Shown in pieces: positions 41,185 to 51,254 of a stretch of DNA of 64,000 nucleotides. The notes beneath the pieces are model-generated. The model searched no databases. It was not told where the DNA came from and saw only the letters and a list, made by a program, of their open reading frames with translations. Origin of the DNA: Vibrio neonatus (lineage in GTDB: Bacteria > Pseudomonadota > Gammaproteobacteria > Enterobacterales > Vibrionaceae); the NCBI RefSeq assembly GCF_024346975.1, contig NZ_AP024885.1:2108001-2172000 (forward strand). Reading direction: 5' to 3'. Numbering within the stretch: the first letter of the stretch is position 1; each line of letters begins with the position of its first letter. Both the position numbers and the translations under genes were made by a program.

Positions 41185-41988
41185 ATGCATCCTATGCTAA
41201 ATATCGCTATTCGCGCTGCGCGAAAAGCTGGCAATCATATTGCGAAATCTCTAGAAACTGCTGACAAGATTGAAGTCTCGCTAAAAGGCGAAAATGACTT
41301 TATGACTAACATCAATAAAGACGCAGAACATGTGATTATCGATACCATCAAGTCTTCTTACCCTGACCACAGCATTGTTGCTGAAGAGTCTGGTTTGACT
41401 ACTGGTAAAGATGACGCAGTTCAATGGATCATTGACCCACTGGATGGCACCAATAACTTCGTTAAGGGTATCCCACACTTCGCTGTATCTATTGCTGTTC
41501 GCATCAATGGTAAAACAGAAGTTGCTTGTGTTTATGACCCAATGCTTAACGAGCTATTCACTGCACAACGCGGTGCTGGCGCTCAGCTAAACAACTCTCG
41601 CATCCGCGTAAAACAACTTAAAGATCTTCAAGGTACTGTGCTTGCTACTGGCTTCCCATTCAAGCAAAAACAACACTCTGAATCTTACTTTAAAATCATG
41701 AGCTCTCTATTTACCGAAGTAGCTGACTTCCGTCGCACCGGTTCTCCTGCTCTTGACCTATGTTACCTTGCAGCTAACCGTGTTGATGGTTACTTTGAAC
41801 TTGGCCTTAAGCCTTGGGATCTTGCTGCTGGCGACCTTATCGCTCGTGAAGCTGGCGTGATTCTTACTGACTTTGCTGGCGGTACTGATTACATGAAGTC
41901 TGGCAACATTGTTGGCTCTAGTGCTCGCGGCGTTAAAAACATTCTTCGTCATATCCGTGAAAACGCAAACGAAGGTATGTTGAAGTAA
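41185..41988 (+). CDS. suhB: Inositol-1-monophosphatase SuhB
   Basis: 267 residues from the ATG at 41185, the same length as E. coli SuhB; the TTG four codons earlier is unlikely. Metal and active-site motifs are EESGLTTG, WIIDPLDGTNNFVKGIPHFAVSIA and the C-terminal KPWDLAAGDLIAREAG. It hydrolyses inositol phosphate and is a component of rRNA antitermination complexes. Divergent from trmJ. Confidence 0.96.
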   Translation: MHPMLNIAIRAARKAGNHIAKSLETADKIEVSLKGENDFMTNINKDAEHVIIDTIKSSYPDHSIVAEESGLTTGKDDAVQWIIDPLDGTNNFVKGIPHFAVSIAVRINGKTEVACVYDPMLNELFTAQRGAGAQLNNSRIRVKQLKDLQGTVLATGFPFKQKQHSESYFKIMSSLFTEVADFRRTGSPALDLCYLAANRVDGYFELGLKPWDLAAGDLIAREAGVILTDFAGGTDYMKSGNIVGSSARGVKNILRHIRENANEGMLK

Positions 41989-42013
41989 TCGCCTCTGCGA
42001 ATACAAAAAACAT

Positions 42014-42047
42014 AAAAAAACGGCCATCATCTGATGGCCGTTTTTTT
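42014..42047. terminator. Bidirectional terminator between suhB and glmM
   Basis: AAAAAAACGGCCATCA and TGATGGCCGTTTTTTT are perfect arms around two bases. T-runs follow on both strands, suiting two convergent genes. Confidence 0.9.
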
Positions 42048-42062
42048 ATTTAAGATTTAATA

Positions 42063-43400
42063 TTAGCAATTTTCGCGAACAGTATCAGCAATACGGTTAG
42101 CAAGGTTTAATACAAGCTCACCATCTTCACCTTCCACCATAACTCGAATCAATGGCTCAGTACCTGACTTACGCAGTAATACTCGACCTTTGTCACCTAG
42201 CTCTTGCTCAGCTTGTGCGACTGAATCTAGCACCACTTCAAGTTGCATTGGATCTGATTCACCAGAGAAACGTACGTTGACAAGCTCTTGCGGGTAAAGA
42301 GTCATGCCTTGTGACAAGTCAAACAAGTTCATTCCGCTATCTACAATAGAAGCCAATACTTGCAGTGCTGCTACAATTGCATCACCAGTAGTCACTTTAT
42401 CTAATAGAATAACGTGGCCTGAGTTTTCAGCGCCAATGCTCCAGCCTTTTTCTTTCAACTGCTCCATGACATAACGGTCGCCGACTGCTGCGCGAGAGAA
42501 TGGAATGCCTAATTGCTTAAGACCATTTTCCATACCAAGGTTAGTCATTAGTGTTCCCACTACACCACCTTTTAGCTCACCGCGACGCAGTGCATCACGA
42601 GCAATGATGTAAGCGATTTGGTCGCCATCCACTTTATTGCCTTTGTGATCGACCATAATGATGCGGTCACCGTCACCATCAAAAGCCAGACCAAGATCCG
42701 CTTTCTCTTCAACCACTTTAGCTTGTAGTGCGCGAACATCAGTAGCACCAACTTCTTCGTTGATGTTAAGACCGTTTGGCTCACAGCCCATCAATACAAG
42801 CTCAGCGCCTAGCTCTTTAAATACATTAGGAGCGATGTGATAGGTGGCGCCATGTGCACAATCCACCACGATCTTTAAGCTAGAGAGGTTTGCTGCACTT
42901 GGGAAAGTACTTTTACAAAATTCGATATAACGACCCGCGGCATCTGTCATGCGCGCCGCTTTACCAAGCAATGCAGACTCAACACACTCGATGTCTTTAT
43001 CCAGCTCAGCTTCAATAGCAAGCTCGATATCATCAGGAAGTTTTGTGCCTTCTGATGAGAAGAACTTAATACCGTTGTCATAGTATGGGTTATGCGAAGC
43101 GGAAATTACGATGCCGGCTTCAGCGCGGAAAGTCTGCGTTAAATATGCCACGGCAGGGGTTGGCATTGGGCCAGTCAAGGTCGCTTTAAGACCTGCGGCC
43201 GCTAAACCCGCTTCAAGAGCAGATTCAAGCATGTAACCAGAGATGCGCGTATCTTTACCAATAATGACTTTTTTCGTGCCTTGTTTTGCTAGCACGCGGC
43301 CAGCAGCCCAGCCCAGTTTTAATACAAAATCAGGAGTGATTGGGTATTGCCCAACTTTTCCGCGAATACCATCAGTACCAAAATAACGTCTTTTAGACAT
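42063..43400 (-). CDS. glmM: Phosphoglucosamine mutase
   Basis: 445 residues. The phosphorylated serine is in [14 protein letters not shown], the metal loop is FDGDGDR and the phosphate-binding loop [12 protein letters not shown]. It converts glucosamine-6-phosphate to glucosamine-1-phosphate for peptidoglycan and LPS. It follows folP by 16 bases. The usual next gene, secG, is missing; suhB converges here. Confidence 0.97.
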   Translation of the reverse strand: MSKRRYFGTDGIRGKVGQYPITPDFVLKLGWAAGRVLAKQGTKKVIIGKDTRISGYMLESALEAGLAAAGLKATLTGPMPTPAVAYLTQTFRAEAGIVISASHNPYYDNGIKFFSSEGTKLPDDIELAIEAELDKDIECVESALLGKAARMTDAAGRYIEFCKSTFPSAANLSSLKIVVDCAHGATYHIAPNVFKELGAELVLMGCEPNGLNINEEVGATDVRALQAKVVEEKADLGLAFDGDGDRIIMVDHKGNKVDGDQIAYIIARDALRRGELKGGVVGTLMTNLGMENGLKQLGIPFSRAAVGDRYVMEQLKEKGWSIGAENSGHVILLDKVTTGDAIVAALQVLASIVDSGMNLFDLSQGMTLYPQELVNVRFSGESDPMQLEVVLDSVAQAEQELGDKGRVLLRKSGTEPLIRVMVEGEDGELVLNLANRIADTVRENC

Positions 43401-43416
43401 TGTTCATTCCTAGTTA

Positions 43417-44247
43417 TTATTTTAATGAATTCATAAAGTTTACCACGCGCACGGCATCAACCGTTTCTGCGACATCGTGAACTCTAATAATTTGCGCGCC
43501 TTTTTGTGCTGCAATAACCGCGCACGCGACACTGCCAGACACACAATCTGCTGGTGCTTTATCTAGCAGTTTAAATACCATAGACTTTCTAGACATCCCC
43601 GCCAATATTGGCATATTAAAGCGGTGAAACTCGTGAAGTCGCTCTAATAGATGGTAGTTATTCTGTAAAGTTTTACCAAACCCAAATCCTGGATCAAGGA
43701 TCAATTTGTCACGACTTATGCCCACTTTTTCACATGCCAAAATACGCTCATCTAAAAACTGAGACACTTCAGAAAGTAAATCATCATATTGGGGATTAAG
43801 CTGCATGGTTTTGGGTTGCCCCTGCATATGCATTAAGCAAATCGGCAAACCAGATTTGGCGGCAGCCTCTAACGCTCCCGGCTCTTGCAGTGCTCTAACA
43901 TCATTAATCAAATCAGCGCCAGCATCAGCGGCTTGCAGCATTACTTCCGCTTTGCTGGTATCAATGGATATCCACACATCCGATTCTGCTCGTAACGCTT
44001 TAATCACTGGGATAACACGTTGCAACTCTTGCGCAAGGGACACTTCTGGAGCGTTGGGACGAGTTGATTCACCACCAATATCGATAATGCTAGCACCTGC
44101 GGCGATCATTTTTCTAGCTTGGGTAAGAGCGTCTTCGATTTGATTGTATTTGCCACCGTCAGAAAAAGAGTCTGGAGTGACATTGAGTATGCCCATCACT
44201 TGAGGTGTGGCAAGGTTGAGTTGTTTGTTTCCGTTACTAAGAATCAT
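43417..44247 (-). CDS. folP: Dihydropteroate synthase
   Basis: 276 residues. Motifs GILNVTPDSFSDGG (near 19-32) and DIGGESTRP, plus DPGFGFGKTLQNNY, define the pterin-binding TIM barrel. It joins p-aminobenzoate to the pterin in folate synthesis and is the sulfonamide target. Downstream of ftsH, after a terminator. Confidence 0.97.
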   Translation of the reverse strand: MILSNGNKQLNLATPQVMGILNVTPDSFSDGGKYNQIEDALTQARKMIAAGASIIDIGGESTRPNAPEVSLAQELQRVIPVIKALRAESDVWISIDTSKAEVMLQAADAGADLINDVRALQEPGALEAAAKSGLPICLMHMQGQPKTMQLNPQYDDLLSEVSQFLDERILACEKVGISRDKLILDPGFGFGKTLQNNYHLLERLHEFHRFNMPILAGMSRKSMVFKLLDKAPADCVSGSVACAVIAAQKGAQIIRVHDVAETVDAVRVVNFMNSLK

Positions 44248-44301
44248 GGCACTAACAAGGTTTGAAATTTAACACGATTTTGTGAAGGGGCTAAAACAGA
44301 A

Positions 44302-44325
44302 AAACCCCGAGAAGTCTCGGGGTTT
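44302..44325 (-). terminator. ftsH terminator
   Basis: AAACCCCGAGA/TCTCGGGGTTT, perfect 11-bp stem with a 2-nt loop, 15 bases past the ftsH stop. The minus-strand T-run is short, so some read-through to folP is possible. Confidence 0.7.
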
Positions 44326-44339
44326 AATTAGCTAAATGC

Positions 44340-46265
44340 TTATTCTGAGTCTTTTTCAGTTGGCTCTGTTTTAGATTCTTCAGCCTGTTCTGGCTTAGCT
44401 TGCGCTTCGGCCTTTGGCTCTTCTTTAACAGCAGCGGTAGGTTGTTCACCCCAACCGGCTGGCTCACGAATATCAGTTCGGCGTTCCATTAGGTCGTCAA
44501 TCTGACCCGCATCTATAGTTTCGTACTTCATCAGAGCATCTTTCATCGAATGCATGATATCCATATTCTCTTCTAGAATTTGGCGAGCACGAGCGTAGTT
44601 GCGGTCAATGATTTGACGAATCTCATCATCGATAAGCTTAGCGGTATCATCAGACATGTGTTTAGTCTGAGTTACGCTACGGCCTAAGAAAACTTCACCT
44701 TCTTCTTCAGCATAAAGAAGAGGACCCAGTTTTTCAGAGAAGCCCCACTGAGTAACCATTTTACGAGCAATATCAGTTGCACGTTCGATATCGTTTGAAG
44801 CACCTGTTGATACGCGTTCTTTACCGTAGATTAGCTCTTCAGCAAGACGACCACCGTATAGGCTTGAAATCATCGACTCTAGATGACGACGGTTCATGCT
44901 CACGCGATCTTGTTCAGGTAAGTACATAGTCACACCTAGCGCACGGCCACGTGGAATAATCGAAACCTTGTACACAGGATCGTGCTCAGGAACCAAGCGA
45001 CCAATGATTGCGTGGCCTGCTTCGTGGTATGCCGTTGACTCTTTAATGTCGTCGGTCATTACCATAGAGCGGCGCTCTGCACCCATCATGATCTTGTCTT
45101 TCGCTTGTTCAAACTCAACCATTGAAACGTTGCGCTTGTTACCGCGCGCGGCAAACAATGCTGCTTCGTTAACAAGGTTCGCTAGGTCTGCACCAGAGAA
45201 ACCTGGTGTACCACGAGCGATAAGTGAAGGTTCAACGTCACTGGCTAGCGGCACTTTACGCATATGAACTTTAAGAATCTGTTCACGACCACGTACATCT
45301 GGAAGTCCTACGACAACCTGACGGTCGAAACGACCTGGACGTAGCAATGCAGGGTCAAGTACGTCTGGACGGTTAGTTGCAGCAACGACGATAATACCTT
45401 CGTTACCTTCAAAACCATCCATCTCTACCAACATTTGGTTCAAGGTTTGCTCACGCTCATCATGACCACCACCTACACCTGCGCCACGTTGGCGACCTAC
45501 AGCATCGATTTCATCGATAAAGATGATACAAGGAGCGGCTTTCTTCGCTTGTTCGAACATGTCACGTACACGAGATGCACCCACACCAACGAACATTTCA
45601 ACAAAGTCAGAACCTGAAATAGTAAAGAATGGTACTTTTGCTTCACCGGCAATCGCCTTAGCAAGCAATGTTTTACCTGTACCCGGAGGACCGACCAACA
45701 ATACGCCTGTTGGGATCTTACCACCCAATTTTTGGAATCGGCTTGGGTCACGTAGGTAATCAACCAGCTCTTTAACGTCTTCTTTAGCTTCATCACAACC
45801 CGCAACATCAGAGAAAAGCGTTTTGATTTGCTCTTCACTCATCATACGAGCTTTTGATTTACCGAAAGACATTGCGCCTTTACCGCCACCGCCTTGCATT
45901 TGACGCATGAAGAATATCCACACACCAATCAGCAGAATCATTGGGAACCATGAAATGAAGATAGTACCAAGAAGGCTTTGCTCTTCTGGTGGTGTACCTG
46001 ACACTTTCACGTTTTTATTGATCAAGTCATCAAGAAGCTTGCTGTCATACACAGGCATATAAGTCACGTTACGTGAGTTATCGCTGCGATAAAAAACGAT
46101 TTCTTTATCGTTAATTTTAGCTTCACGAATCTGGCCTTGGCCAACTTCCTGTACAAAAGTGGTGTAATCCACTGATTTCCCGTCACTGTCTCCTGGGCCA
46201 AAGCTCTGGAAAACGGACATTAGCACTACAGCTATCACTAGCCACAGAATTAGATTTTTTGCCAT
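44340..46265 (-). CDS. ftsH: ATP-dependent membrane metalloprotease FtsH
   Basis: 641 residues from the ATG at 46265 ([16 protein letters not shown], as in E. coli); three more codons to an upstream TTG are unlikely. Two membrane helices, then AAA+ motifs [26 protein letters not shown] and [20 protein letters not shown], then the zinc protease HEAGH. It degrades unassembled membrane proteins, sigma-32 and LpxC. The C-terminal tail is Glu/Lys/Ala-rich. Confidence 0.97.
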   Translation of the reverse strand: MAKNLILWLVIAVVLMSVFQSFGPGDSDGKSVDYTTFVQEVGQGQIREAKINDKEIVFYRSDNSRNVTYMPVYDSKLLDDLINKNVKVSGTPPEEQSLLGTIFISWFPMILLIGVWIFFMRQMQGGGGKGAMSFGKSKARMMSEEQIKTLFSDVAGCDEAKEDVKELVDYLRDPSRFQKLGGKIPTGVLLVGPPGTGKTLLAKAIAGEAKVPFFTISGSDFVEMFVGVGASRVRDMFEQAKKAAPCIIFIDEIDAVGRQRGAGVGGGHDEREQTLNQMLVEMDGFEGNEGIIVVAATNRPDVLDPALLRPGRFDRQVVVGLPDVRGREQILKVHMRKVPLASDVEPSLIARGTPGFSGADLANLVNEAALFAARGNKRNVSMVEFEQAKDKIMMGAERRSMVMTDDIKESTAYHEAGHAIIGRLVPEHDPVYKVSIIPRGRALGVTMYLPEQDRVSMNRRHLESMISSLYGGRLAEELIYGKERVSTGASNDIERATDIARKMVTQWGFSEKLGPLLYAEEEGEVFLGRSVTQTKHMSDDTAKLIDDEIRQIIDRNYARARQILEENMDIMHSMKDALMKYETIDAGQIDDLMERRTDIREPAGWGEQPTAAVKEEPKAEAQAKPEQAEESKTEPTEKDSE

Positions 46266-46372
46266 GTCACTCAAGGTGTAAGCCTCTCGATAACTAATTG
46301 TAATTAAAAGTAGATTACTACAGTTTAGGTGCTGTAGCCAGAATGTAACTCTTTCTCAAGCTAGAAGTTAGA

Positions 46373-47002
46373 CTAGCCTTTGTAACCGGTTGCTACAATA
46401 AACACTTCACGAGAACGAGCTCGAGAAGAGTCAGGTTTTCGAACTTTTACAGTTTTGAACATATCACGTACATCTTTTACGTACTGGTCAAAACCTTCGC
46501 CCTGAAACACTTTAACAACAAAACTACCATTTGTAGCTAGAACTTGTCGACACATATCAAGAGCTAATTCAACCAAATACATTGCCCTTGGTTGATCAAC
46601 AGAATTGTTACCTGCGATGTTAGGTGCCATGTCGGACATCACCACATCCACCATGTTAGGCTGAATGCGATCTAGTAACGCCTCAAGAACACTGTCCTCC
46701 CTAAAATCACCCTGTAAGAAGCTTACACCAGCAATAGGGTCCATTGGCAACAAGTCACAGGCAATTATTTGTCCATTGTCACCAACTATTTTTGCGGCGT
46801 ATTGAGACCAACCACCAGGGGCGGCTCCCAAATCCACAACCGTCATACCTGCATTAAACAGCTTATCTTTAGTGTGGATTTCTTCCATTTTGAAATAAGC
46901 ACGCGAACGATAGCCTTTTTTTCTCGCTTCGTTAGCGTATTTATCATCAAAATGCTCTTTCAACCATCGACCCGAACTGGCCGAATGCTTTTGTTTACTC
47001 AT
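46373..47002 (-). CDS. rlmE: 23S rRNA (Um2552) methyltransferase RlmE
   Basis: 209 residues, standard length. SAM-binding [16 protein letters not shown] and the K-D-K-E active site ([26 protein letters not shown]) are present. It methylates U2552 in the ribosomal A loop. It is upstream of ftsH, divergent from yhbY, as in E. coli. Confidence 0.97.
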   Translation of the reverse strand: MSKQKHSASSGRWLKEHFDDKYANEARKKGYRSRAYFKMEEIHTKDKLFNAGMTVVDLGAAPGGWSQYAAKIVGDNGQIIACDLLPMDPIAGVSFLQGDFREDSVLEALLDRIQPNMVDVVMSDMAPNIAGNNSVDQPRAMYLVELALDMCRQVLATNGSFVVKVFQGEGFDQYVKDVRDMFKTVKVRKPDSSRARSREVFIVATGYKG

Positions 47003-47133
47003 TCAACTTCCAAAGTGGTTGGAGTAGGCAATTTGCCTAATATTCCCGTTTAATGGATAAAGTATAGTCTTGAGACCTATATGACGTTAAAATAGGATTT
47101 TTCAACCCTTACATAAAAGAAATTGGCCGCGAT

Positions 47134-47430
47134 ATGAACTTAAGCACCAAACAAAAGCAGCATCTTAAAGGCTTAGCACACGACCTAAAACCGGTTGTGT
47201 TGATGGGCGCAAATGGACTTACTGAGGCTGTTCTAGCGGAGATTGAAATTGCACTGGATCATCATGAATTGATCAAGGTTAAAGTTGCCTCGGAAGACCG
47301 TGACACCAAAAACCTTATTATTGACGCTATCATTCGTGAAACCGGCGCAGAGAAAGTACAAACTATTGGTAAAACACTAGTTATATACCGCCAATCAGAA
47401 CAACGTAAAATCGAAATCCCTCGTAAGTAG
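47134..47430 (+). CDS. yhbY: Ribosome-assembly RNA-binding protein YhbY
   Basis: 98 residues, one CRM domain: MNLSTKQKQHLKGLAHDLKPVVLMGANGLTEAV with the GxxG loop MGANG, then KVASEDRD and the terminal LVIYR. It associates with pre-50S particles. Convergent with greA and divergent from rlmE. Confidence 0.95.
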   Translation: MNLSTKQKQHLKGLAHDLKPVVLMGANGLTEAVLAEIEIALDHHELIKVKVASEDRDTKNLIIDAIIRETGAEKVQTIGKTLVIYRQSEQRKIEIPRK

Positions 47431-47452
47431 GCTGTTTCGATTCATCGTACTA

Positions 47453-47478
47453 AAAAAGGCTGCTTACGCAGCCTTTTT
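47453..47478. terminator. Bidirectional terminator between yhbY and greA
   Basis: AAAAAGGCTGC/GCAGCCTTTTT, 11-bp stem with a TTAC loop, between two convergent genes. Confidence 0.85.
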
Positions 47479-47499
47479 GCTATCACTAACCAATCTCTA

Positions 47500-47973
47500 T
47501 TAAATATACTCTACTTGGTCAATTTCGTAATCTTTTACGCCGCCTGGGGTGCTAATAGCCACATCATCACCTTCCATTTTACCAATCAAACCGCGGGCAA
47601 TAGGTGACGTTACTGAAATACGGCCTAATTTGATATCGGCTTCATCTTCACCAACGATTTGATATTTAAACTCTTCTTCTGTATCAACGTCGATCAAAGT
47701 CACTGTAGTACCAAAAATAACTTTGCCTGTGTTATCCATTTTAGTTACGTCAATCACTTGAGCTACTGACAGTTTATATTCGATATCACGAATCTGCGCT
47801 TCACAAATACCCTGCTCTTCACGAGCGGCATGATATTCAGCGTTTTCTTTAAGGTCACCCAGTTCACGAGCTTCAGCAATCGCTACTGAAATTTGCGGAC
47901 GCAATTTCAATAGTCTTTCTAGTTCTGTTTTTAGTTGCTGTTCGCCACGAACAGTCATTGGCACTTTTTCCAT
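47500..47973 (-). CDS. greA: Transcription elongation factor GreA
   Basis: 157 residues. N-terminal coiled coil with acidic tip ([15 protein letters not shown]), then the FKBP-like C-terminal domain with [16 protein letters not shown]. It rescues backtracked RNA polymerase by stimulating transcript cleavage. Divergent from ompU. Confidence 0.98.
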   Translation of the reverse strand: MEKVPMTVRGEQQLKTELERLLKLRPQISVAIAEARELGDLKENAEYHAAREEQGICEAQIRDIEYKLSVAQVIDVTKMDNTGKVIFGTTVTLIDVDTEEEFKYQIVGEDEADIKLGRISVTSPIARGLIGKMEGDDVAISTPGGVKDYEIDQVEYI

Positions 47974-48120
47974 ATCAAACCTCTTTGTCCACTAATTTTA
48001 GGACAGCAAAAACCTATCAAGCATAAGCTCAATAAGTAAAAAACGAATAGTGATGGGCTAATTGTACAGAAAGATCGGTTTTTTTTCATCTTTATTCGAT
48101 TTAGCAATAACTATAGGGAG

Positions 48121-48136
48121 TGTGATGCATATCACG
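48121..48136. promoter_or_regulatory. CRP-like site
   Basis: TGTGATGCATATCACG matches the CRP pattern TGTGA-N6-TCACA at nine of ten fixed positions. It is 148 bases before greA and about 340 before ompU, so the controlled gene is unclear. Confidence 0.4.
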
Positions 48137-48428
48137 AATAAAAAAGTAAAAAACGAAGCGATTCAATTAGATAAATATAAATTAAAGTAAAAACAAATAA
48201 TATGAATCGGATTGCACAATGGCAATAAGCTACTGATTTCATTGAAACTGTAATTTTGAGACTCTATTTTGCTATTAAAAGTTCCACTAATTTATATCAT
48301 TTTACTATCACCCAATTCTTCTTCTAAGTCAGAATCCTAACTCGATGACAAACCTTGATAGATAAAAAATATCGCGAATTACAATAACTTAGCGCGGAAA
48401 TTTATCAGGGGTTTGTTTTAGGGAGTTG

Positions 48429-48448
48429 AGGTTTATCAAACCTTTTTT
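48429..48448 (+). terminator. Terminator-like hairpin in the ompU leader
   Basis: AGGTTT/AAACCT stem with a 3-nt loop followed directly by a T-run, ending 29 bases before the ompU ATG. It could act as an attenuator or end an upstream small transcript. Confidence 0.45.
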
Positions 48449-48477
48449 ATCGGATAAATACATTCTAGGACTTAGAA

Positions 48478-49551
48478 ATGAACAAAAAAATTATTGCTCT
48501 AGCCGTTGCTGCAGGCGCATTCGGAACTCAAGCAACAGCTGTTGAATTATACAACCAAGATGGTTCTACTTTCTCTATCGGTGGTCACGTATCTGTTAGT
48601 GCTCTTGGCAACACAGGGGATGTATACAATTCAGATACAAATGCTTACCAAAGCGGTTCTACTGACATCATTGCAAACTCTCCACGTATCAACTTCAACG
48701 CAACTCAAGACCTAGGCAATGGCTTTACCGCTGACGCTAAAGGCGAATGGTCGCTAAATTACCTAAATGGTGGCGCGAACTCATTTACAACTCGTTTAGG
48801 CTACATTGGCGTTTCTCACGATGATTTAGGTCGTGCTGTAGCTGGTACACAATGGTCTCCATACTATGATGTGGCGGGTATTGCAGATATGCCAATCGCA
48901 TTTGCCAATGACTTCCTATACGACAACCACGGTGCGCTAGGTACAGGCCGTGCAGAAAACATGCTTTCTTACCGCAACGATATTGAACTGGGTGACAACC
49001 TTTCTATCTTCGGTGGCCTAGGTTGGCAGGACAATGCAACGACTGGTTTTGACTCTCGTGGTCAAGTGACTGTCGGTGTGAACTTCCAAGACTTCATGCT
49101 GGGCTACGCATACAGCGCAGGTGATCGTACTGACGGTTTAGCAAGCAAAGAAGAAGCGACTTCACACGCACTTTCCGCTAAATACGGTTCATACGGTAAC
49201 GGCCTATACGTTGCTGGTGTTTACACTATGAACGAATACATGCACGGCACAGCTAACTACAACACTGGCGCAAACACCGGTGATGTTCTAGATGACTCGA
49301 ACGGTATTGAATTCATTGCCGCTTATGCATTTGCTAACAGCTTAAACCTATCGATTAACTACGAAGCGGTAGAAAGCAACGATAAGAGCGTCGTAGACGG
49401 CACAGTATATAGCCAAATGGCGTTCCAAGCTGAATACAACTTCACTCCAACATTCGTTGGCTTTGCCGGCTACCAAGTTGACCTAGGTTCTGACATCGAC
49501 ACATACAAAGAAAATGATATGTGGAACATTGGTGTTCGTTACTACCTGTAA
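48478..49551 (+). CDS. ompU: Outer-membrane general porin, OmpU-type
   Basis: 357 residues. Signal peptide of about 21-22 residues, mature start near VELYNQDGSTFSIGGHVSVS. The body is the 16-strand trimeric porin pattern with SPRINFNATQDLGNG and TRLGYIGVSHDDLGRAVAGTQWSPYYDVAG. The last residues VRYYL end in Leu, not the usual Phe. It allows diffusion of small solutes and contributes to bile and stress resistance. From memory, ompU sits between dacB and greA in V. cholerae, which supports the name. Confidence 0.88.
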   Translation: MNKKIIALAVAAGAFGTQATAVELYNQDGSTFSIGGHVSVSALGNTGDVYNSDTNAYQSGSTDIIANSPRINFNATQDLGNGFTADAKGEWSLNYLNGGANSFTTRLGYIGVSHDDLGRAVAGTQWSPYYDVAGIADMPIAFANDFLYDNHGALGTGRAENMLSYRNDIELGDNLSIFGGLGWQDNATTGFDSRGQVTVGVNFQDFMLGYAYSAGDRTDGLASKEEATSHALSAKYGSYGNGLYVAGVYTMNEYMHGTANYNTGANTGDVLDDSNGIEFIAAYAFANSLNLSINYEAVESNDKSVVDGTVYSQMAFQAEYNFTPTFVGFAGYQVDLGSDIDTYKENDMWNIGVRYYL

Positions 49552-49699
49552 TCGCTATTTGTAAGCGCGCCAGTTTGACAGACATTAGGGCATAGGTTGG
49601 TATAAGTTGCGGCGAAAAATTGTCTGCTTAATAATGAATGCTATTTAGGCAAGGCCATTAGCCACAACAAATACTTACTTAGATTGCTATAATTATACA

Positions 49700-49725
49700 A
49701 AACACCTGCCTTTTGGCGGGTGTTT
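49700..49725 (+). terminator. ompU terminator
   Basis: AACACCTGCC and GGCGGGTGTT form an 11-bp stem with one G-U pair and a TTTT loop, then a T-run. A TATAAT box (49688-49693) for dacB lies immediately upstream. Confidence 0.75.
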
Positions 49726-49773
49726 TTGTTTATACTGTTTTGCAAACAGCCTAATGCCGTCAGTAAGGATTCT

Positions 49774-51147
49774 ATGCGCGCGCTCACCACCCTAATACTC
49801 GCCGGAGTCACTTTCGCGGCATCAGCTTCAATCTCAACGCCTTATGATGTTCTGCCAACAGGACATCTTTCTAGCGTCATTGTCATGCAAGGGAATGAAG
49901 TACAATCAAGCACCAATGCCGATCAGCTATTACCTCCCGCCAGTACCTTAAAGTTAGTCACCGCACTCGCGGCTAAACTGCACTGGCCAGACGGGTATCA
50001 GTTTTCTACCAAGCTTTATAAGCAAGGAAATGATTACAGCTTGCGCTTTTCTGGCGATCCTAGTTTAACCCGTCAAGATCTTGAGCAATTACTGAGTCAT
50101 TTAAAGAACAAAACCATTAGTGGTGATTTGTATCTGGATGGGTCGATATTTGATGGCTATGATCGCGGTGTTGGCTGGCCTTGGGATGTATTAGGTGTGT
50201 GTTATGCAGCGCCTGCTTCAGCATTAAGTCTGGAAGGTAACTGCGTACAAGCATCATTAAAAACACTTAAAAATGGCAATACCTCCATTTTTGTTCCTCA
50301 ATATCAACCTATTACCGTCAAAACCACGGTAAAAGCAGTCACCAAAGAAGAAAAACGAACCAGCTACTGTGATTTAAACCTCTCCACTGAGCCCAATAAC
50401 AGCTACACACTGAGTGGCTGTTTAACCTATAGAGATAAATTACTGCCACTAAAATTTGCGGTGCAATCACCTAGCCTTTATTTGAAGAAAACCATTGCGG
50501 CTATCTTTGCTCAGCAAGGCACTCAACTGGAAGGTAAGATCAAACTGCAAACCGCCAGTGATGATGCGGTATTGGTTGCCGAACACAAATCAGATCCATT
50601 AGATGACATGCTGCAATTGATGCTGCACAAATCTAATAACCTTTATGCGGACAATATTACTAAACAGCTAGGCGCTGATTATTATGGCGAACACGGAAGC
50701 TTCAATAGTGGCACTTCCGCTATTCGTGAGATCCTGAAAAAACAGGCCAATATTGATTTGGGCAATTCGGTTTTAGAAGATGGCTCTGGCCTTTCAAGAA
50801 ACAACCGAATATCGCCAAGAGTGATGATGCAAGTGATGCAGTTTATCAAAAACCATGACCAGCAACTGCATATGATTGCTCTACTCCCTACATCCGGTAT
50901 GGACGGTACATTAAAATACCGACCAAGCATGCAAGATGCACCGATTAAAGGACATATCAAAGGCAAAAGTGGCTCTTTATTTGGCAGTCATAACATGGTC
51001 GGTTACACCTATGACGAACAAGGGCATATCAAATATACCTTTGTACAGTATGTCAGTAACTATCACCCAGAGCCGGCAATTAAAGGGGTTAAACCCGCTA
51101 TAACACGCTTTGAAAAAGCGTTTTATCATTCGCTAGTGACTGAATAA
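49774..51147 (+). CDS. dacB: D-alanyl-D-alanine carboxypeptidase/endopeptidase (PBP4)
   Basis: 457 residues from the ATG at 49774, with AAGGA upstream. The longer frame runs through the ompU terminator and is rejected. Signal peptide ends near residue 19. Penicillin-binding motifs: STLK (SxxK), KSNNLYADN (SxN) and KGKSGS (KTG-type). It trims and cleaves peptidoglycan crosslinks in the periplasm. Confidence 0.95.
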   Translation: MRALTTLILAGVTFAASASISTPYDVLPTGHLSSVIVMQGNEVQSSTNADQLLPPASTLKLVTALAAKLHWPDGYQFSTKLYKQGNDYSLRFSGDPSLTRQDLEQLLSHLKNKTISGDLYLDGSIFDGYDRGVGWPWDVLGVCYAAPASALSLEGNCVQASLKTLKNGNTSIFVPQYQPITVKTTVKAVTKEEKRTSYCDLNLSTEPNNSYTLSGCLTYRDKLLPLKFAVQSPSLYLKKTIAAIFAQQGTQLEGKIKLQTASDDAVLVAEHKSDPLDDMLQLMLHKSNNLYADNITKQLGADYYGEHGSFNSGTSAIREILKKQANIDLGNSVLEDGSGLSRNNRISPRVMMQVMQFIKNHDQQLHMIALLPTSGMDGTLKYRPSMQDAPIKGHIKGKSGSLFGSHNMVGYTYDEQGHIKYTFVQYVSNYHPEPAIKGVKPAITRFEKAFYHSLVTE

Positions 51148-51198
51148 CAGCGCTTAATACCTGCTACTTAAAAACTGGGTTACAACTAGGTTAAAACA

Positions 51199-51230
51199 GC
51201 AAAAGGGGCTAAATGATTAGCCCCTTTTGC
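51199..51230. terminator. Bidirectional terminator between dacB and mgtE
   Basis: GCAAAAGGGGCTAA/TTAGCCCCTTTTGC, perfect 14-bp stem, 4-nt loop, between convergent genes. Confidence 0.9.
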
Positions 51231-51254
51231 TGTCATTAATTTGGCTGTTTCAAT

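Larger units (their letters stand above)
47974..48477. other. AT-rich divergent regulatory region, greA / ompU
   Basis: 504 bases, very AT-rich, without a convincing gene. It holds the two divergent promoters, a CRP-like site at 48121-48136, a tract rich in TNAAA-like words around 48170-48195 that could suit ToxR-type binding, and a terminator-like hairpin at 48429-48448 in the ompU leader. Confidence 0.5.

Noticed and set aside
48170..48195. ToxR boxes before ompU
   Set aside because: TNAAA words occur but not with the expected five-base spacing, and such words are frequent in AT-rich DNA.
49720..49773. N-terminal extension of dacB
   Set aside because: It runs through the ompU terminator, and the ATG at 49774 has a ribosome site and starts a proper signal peptide.
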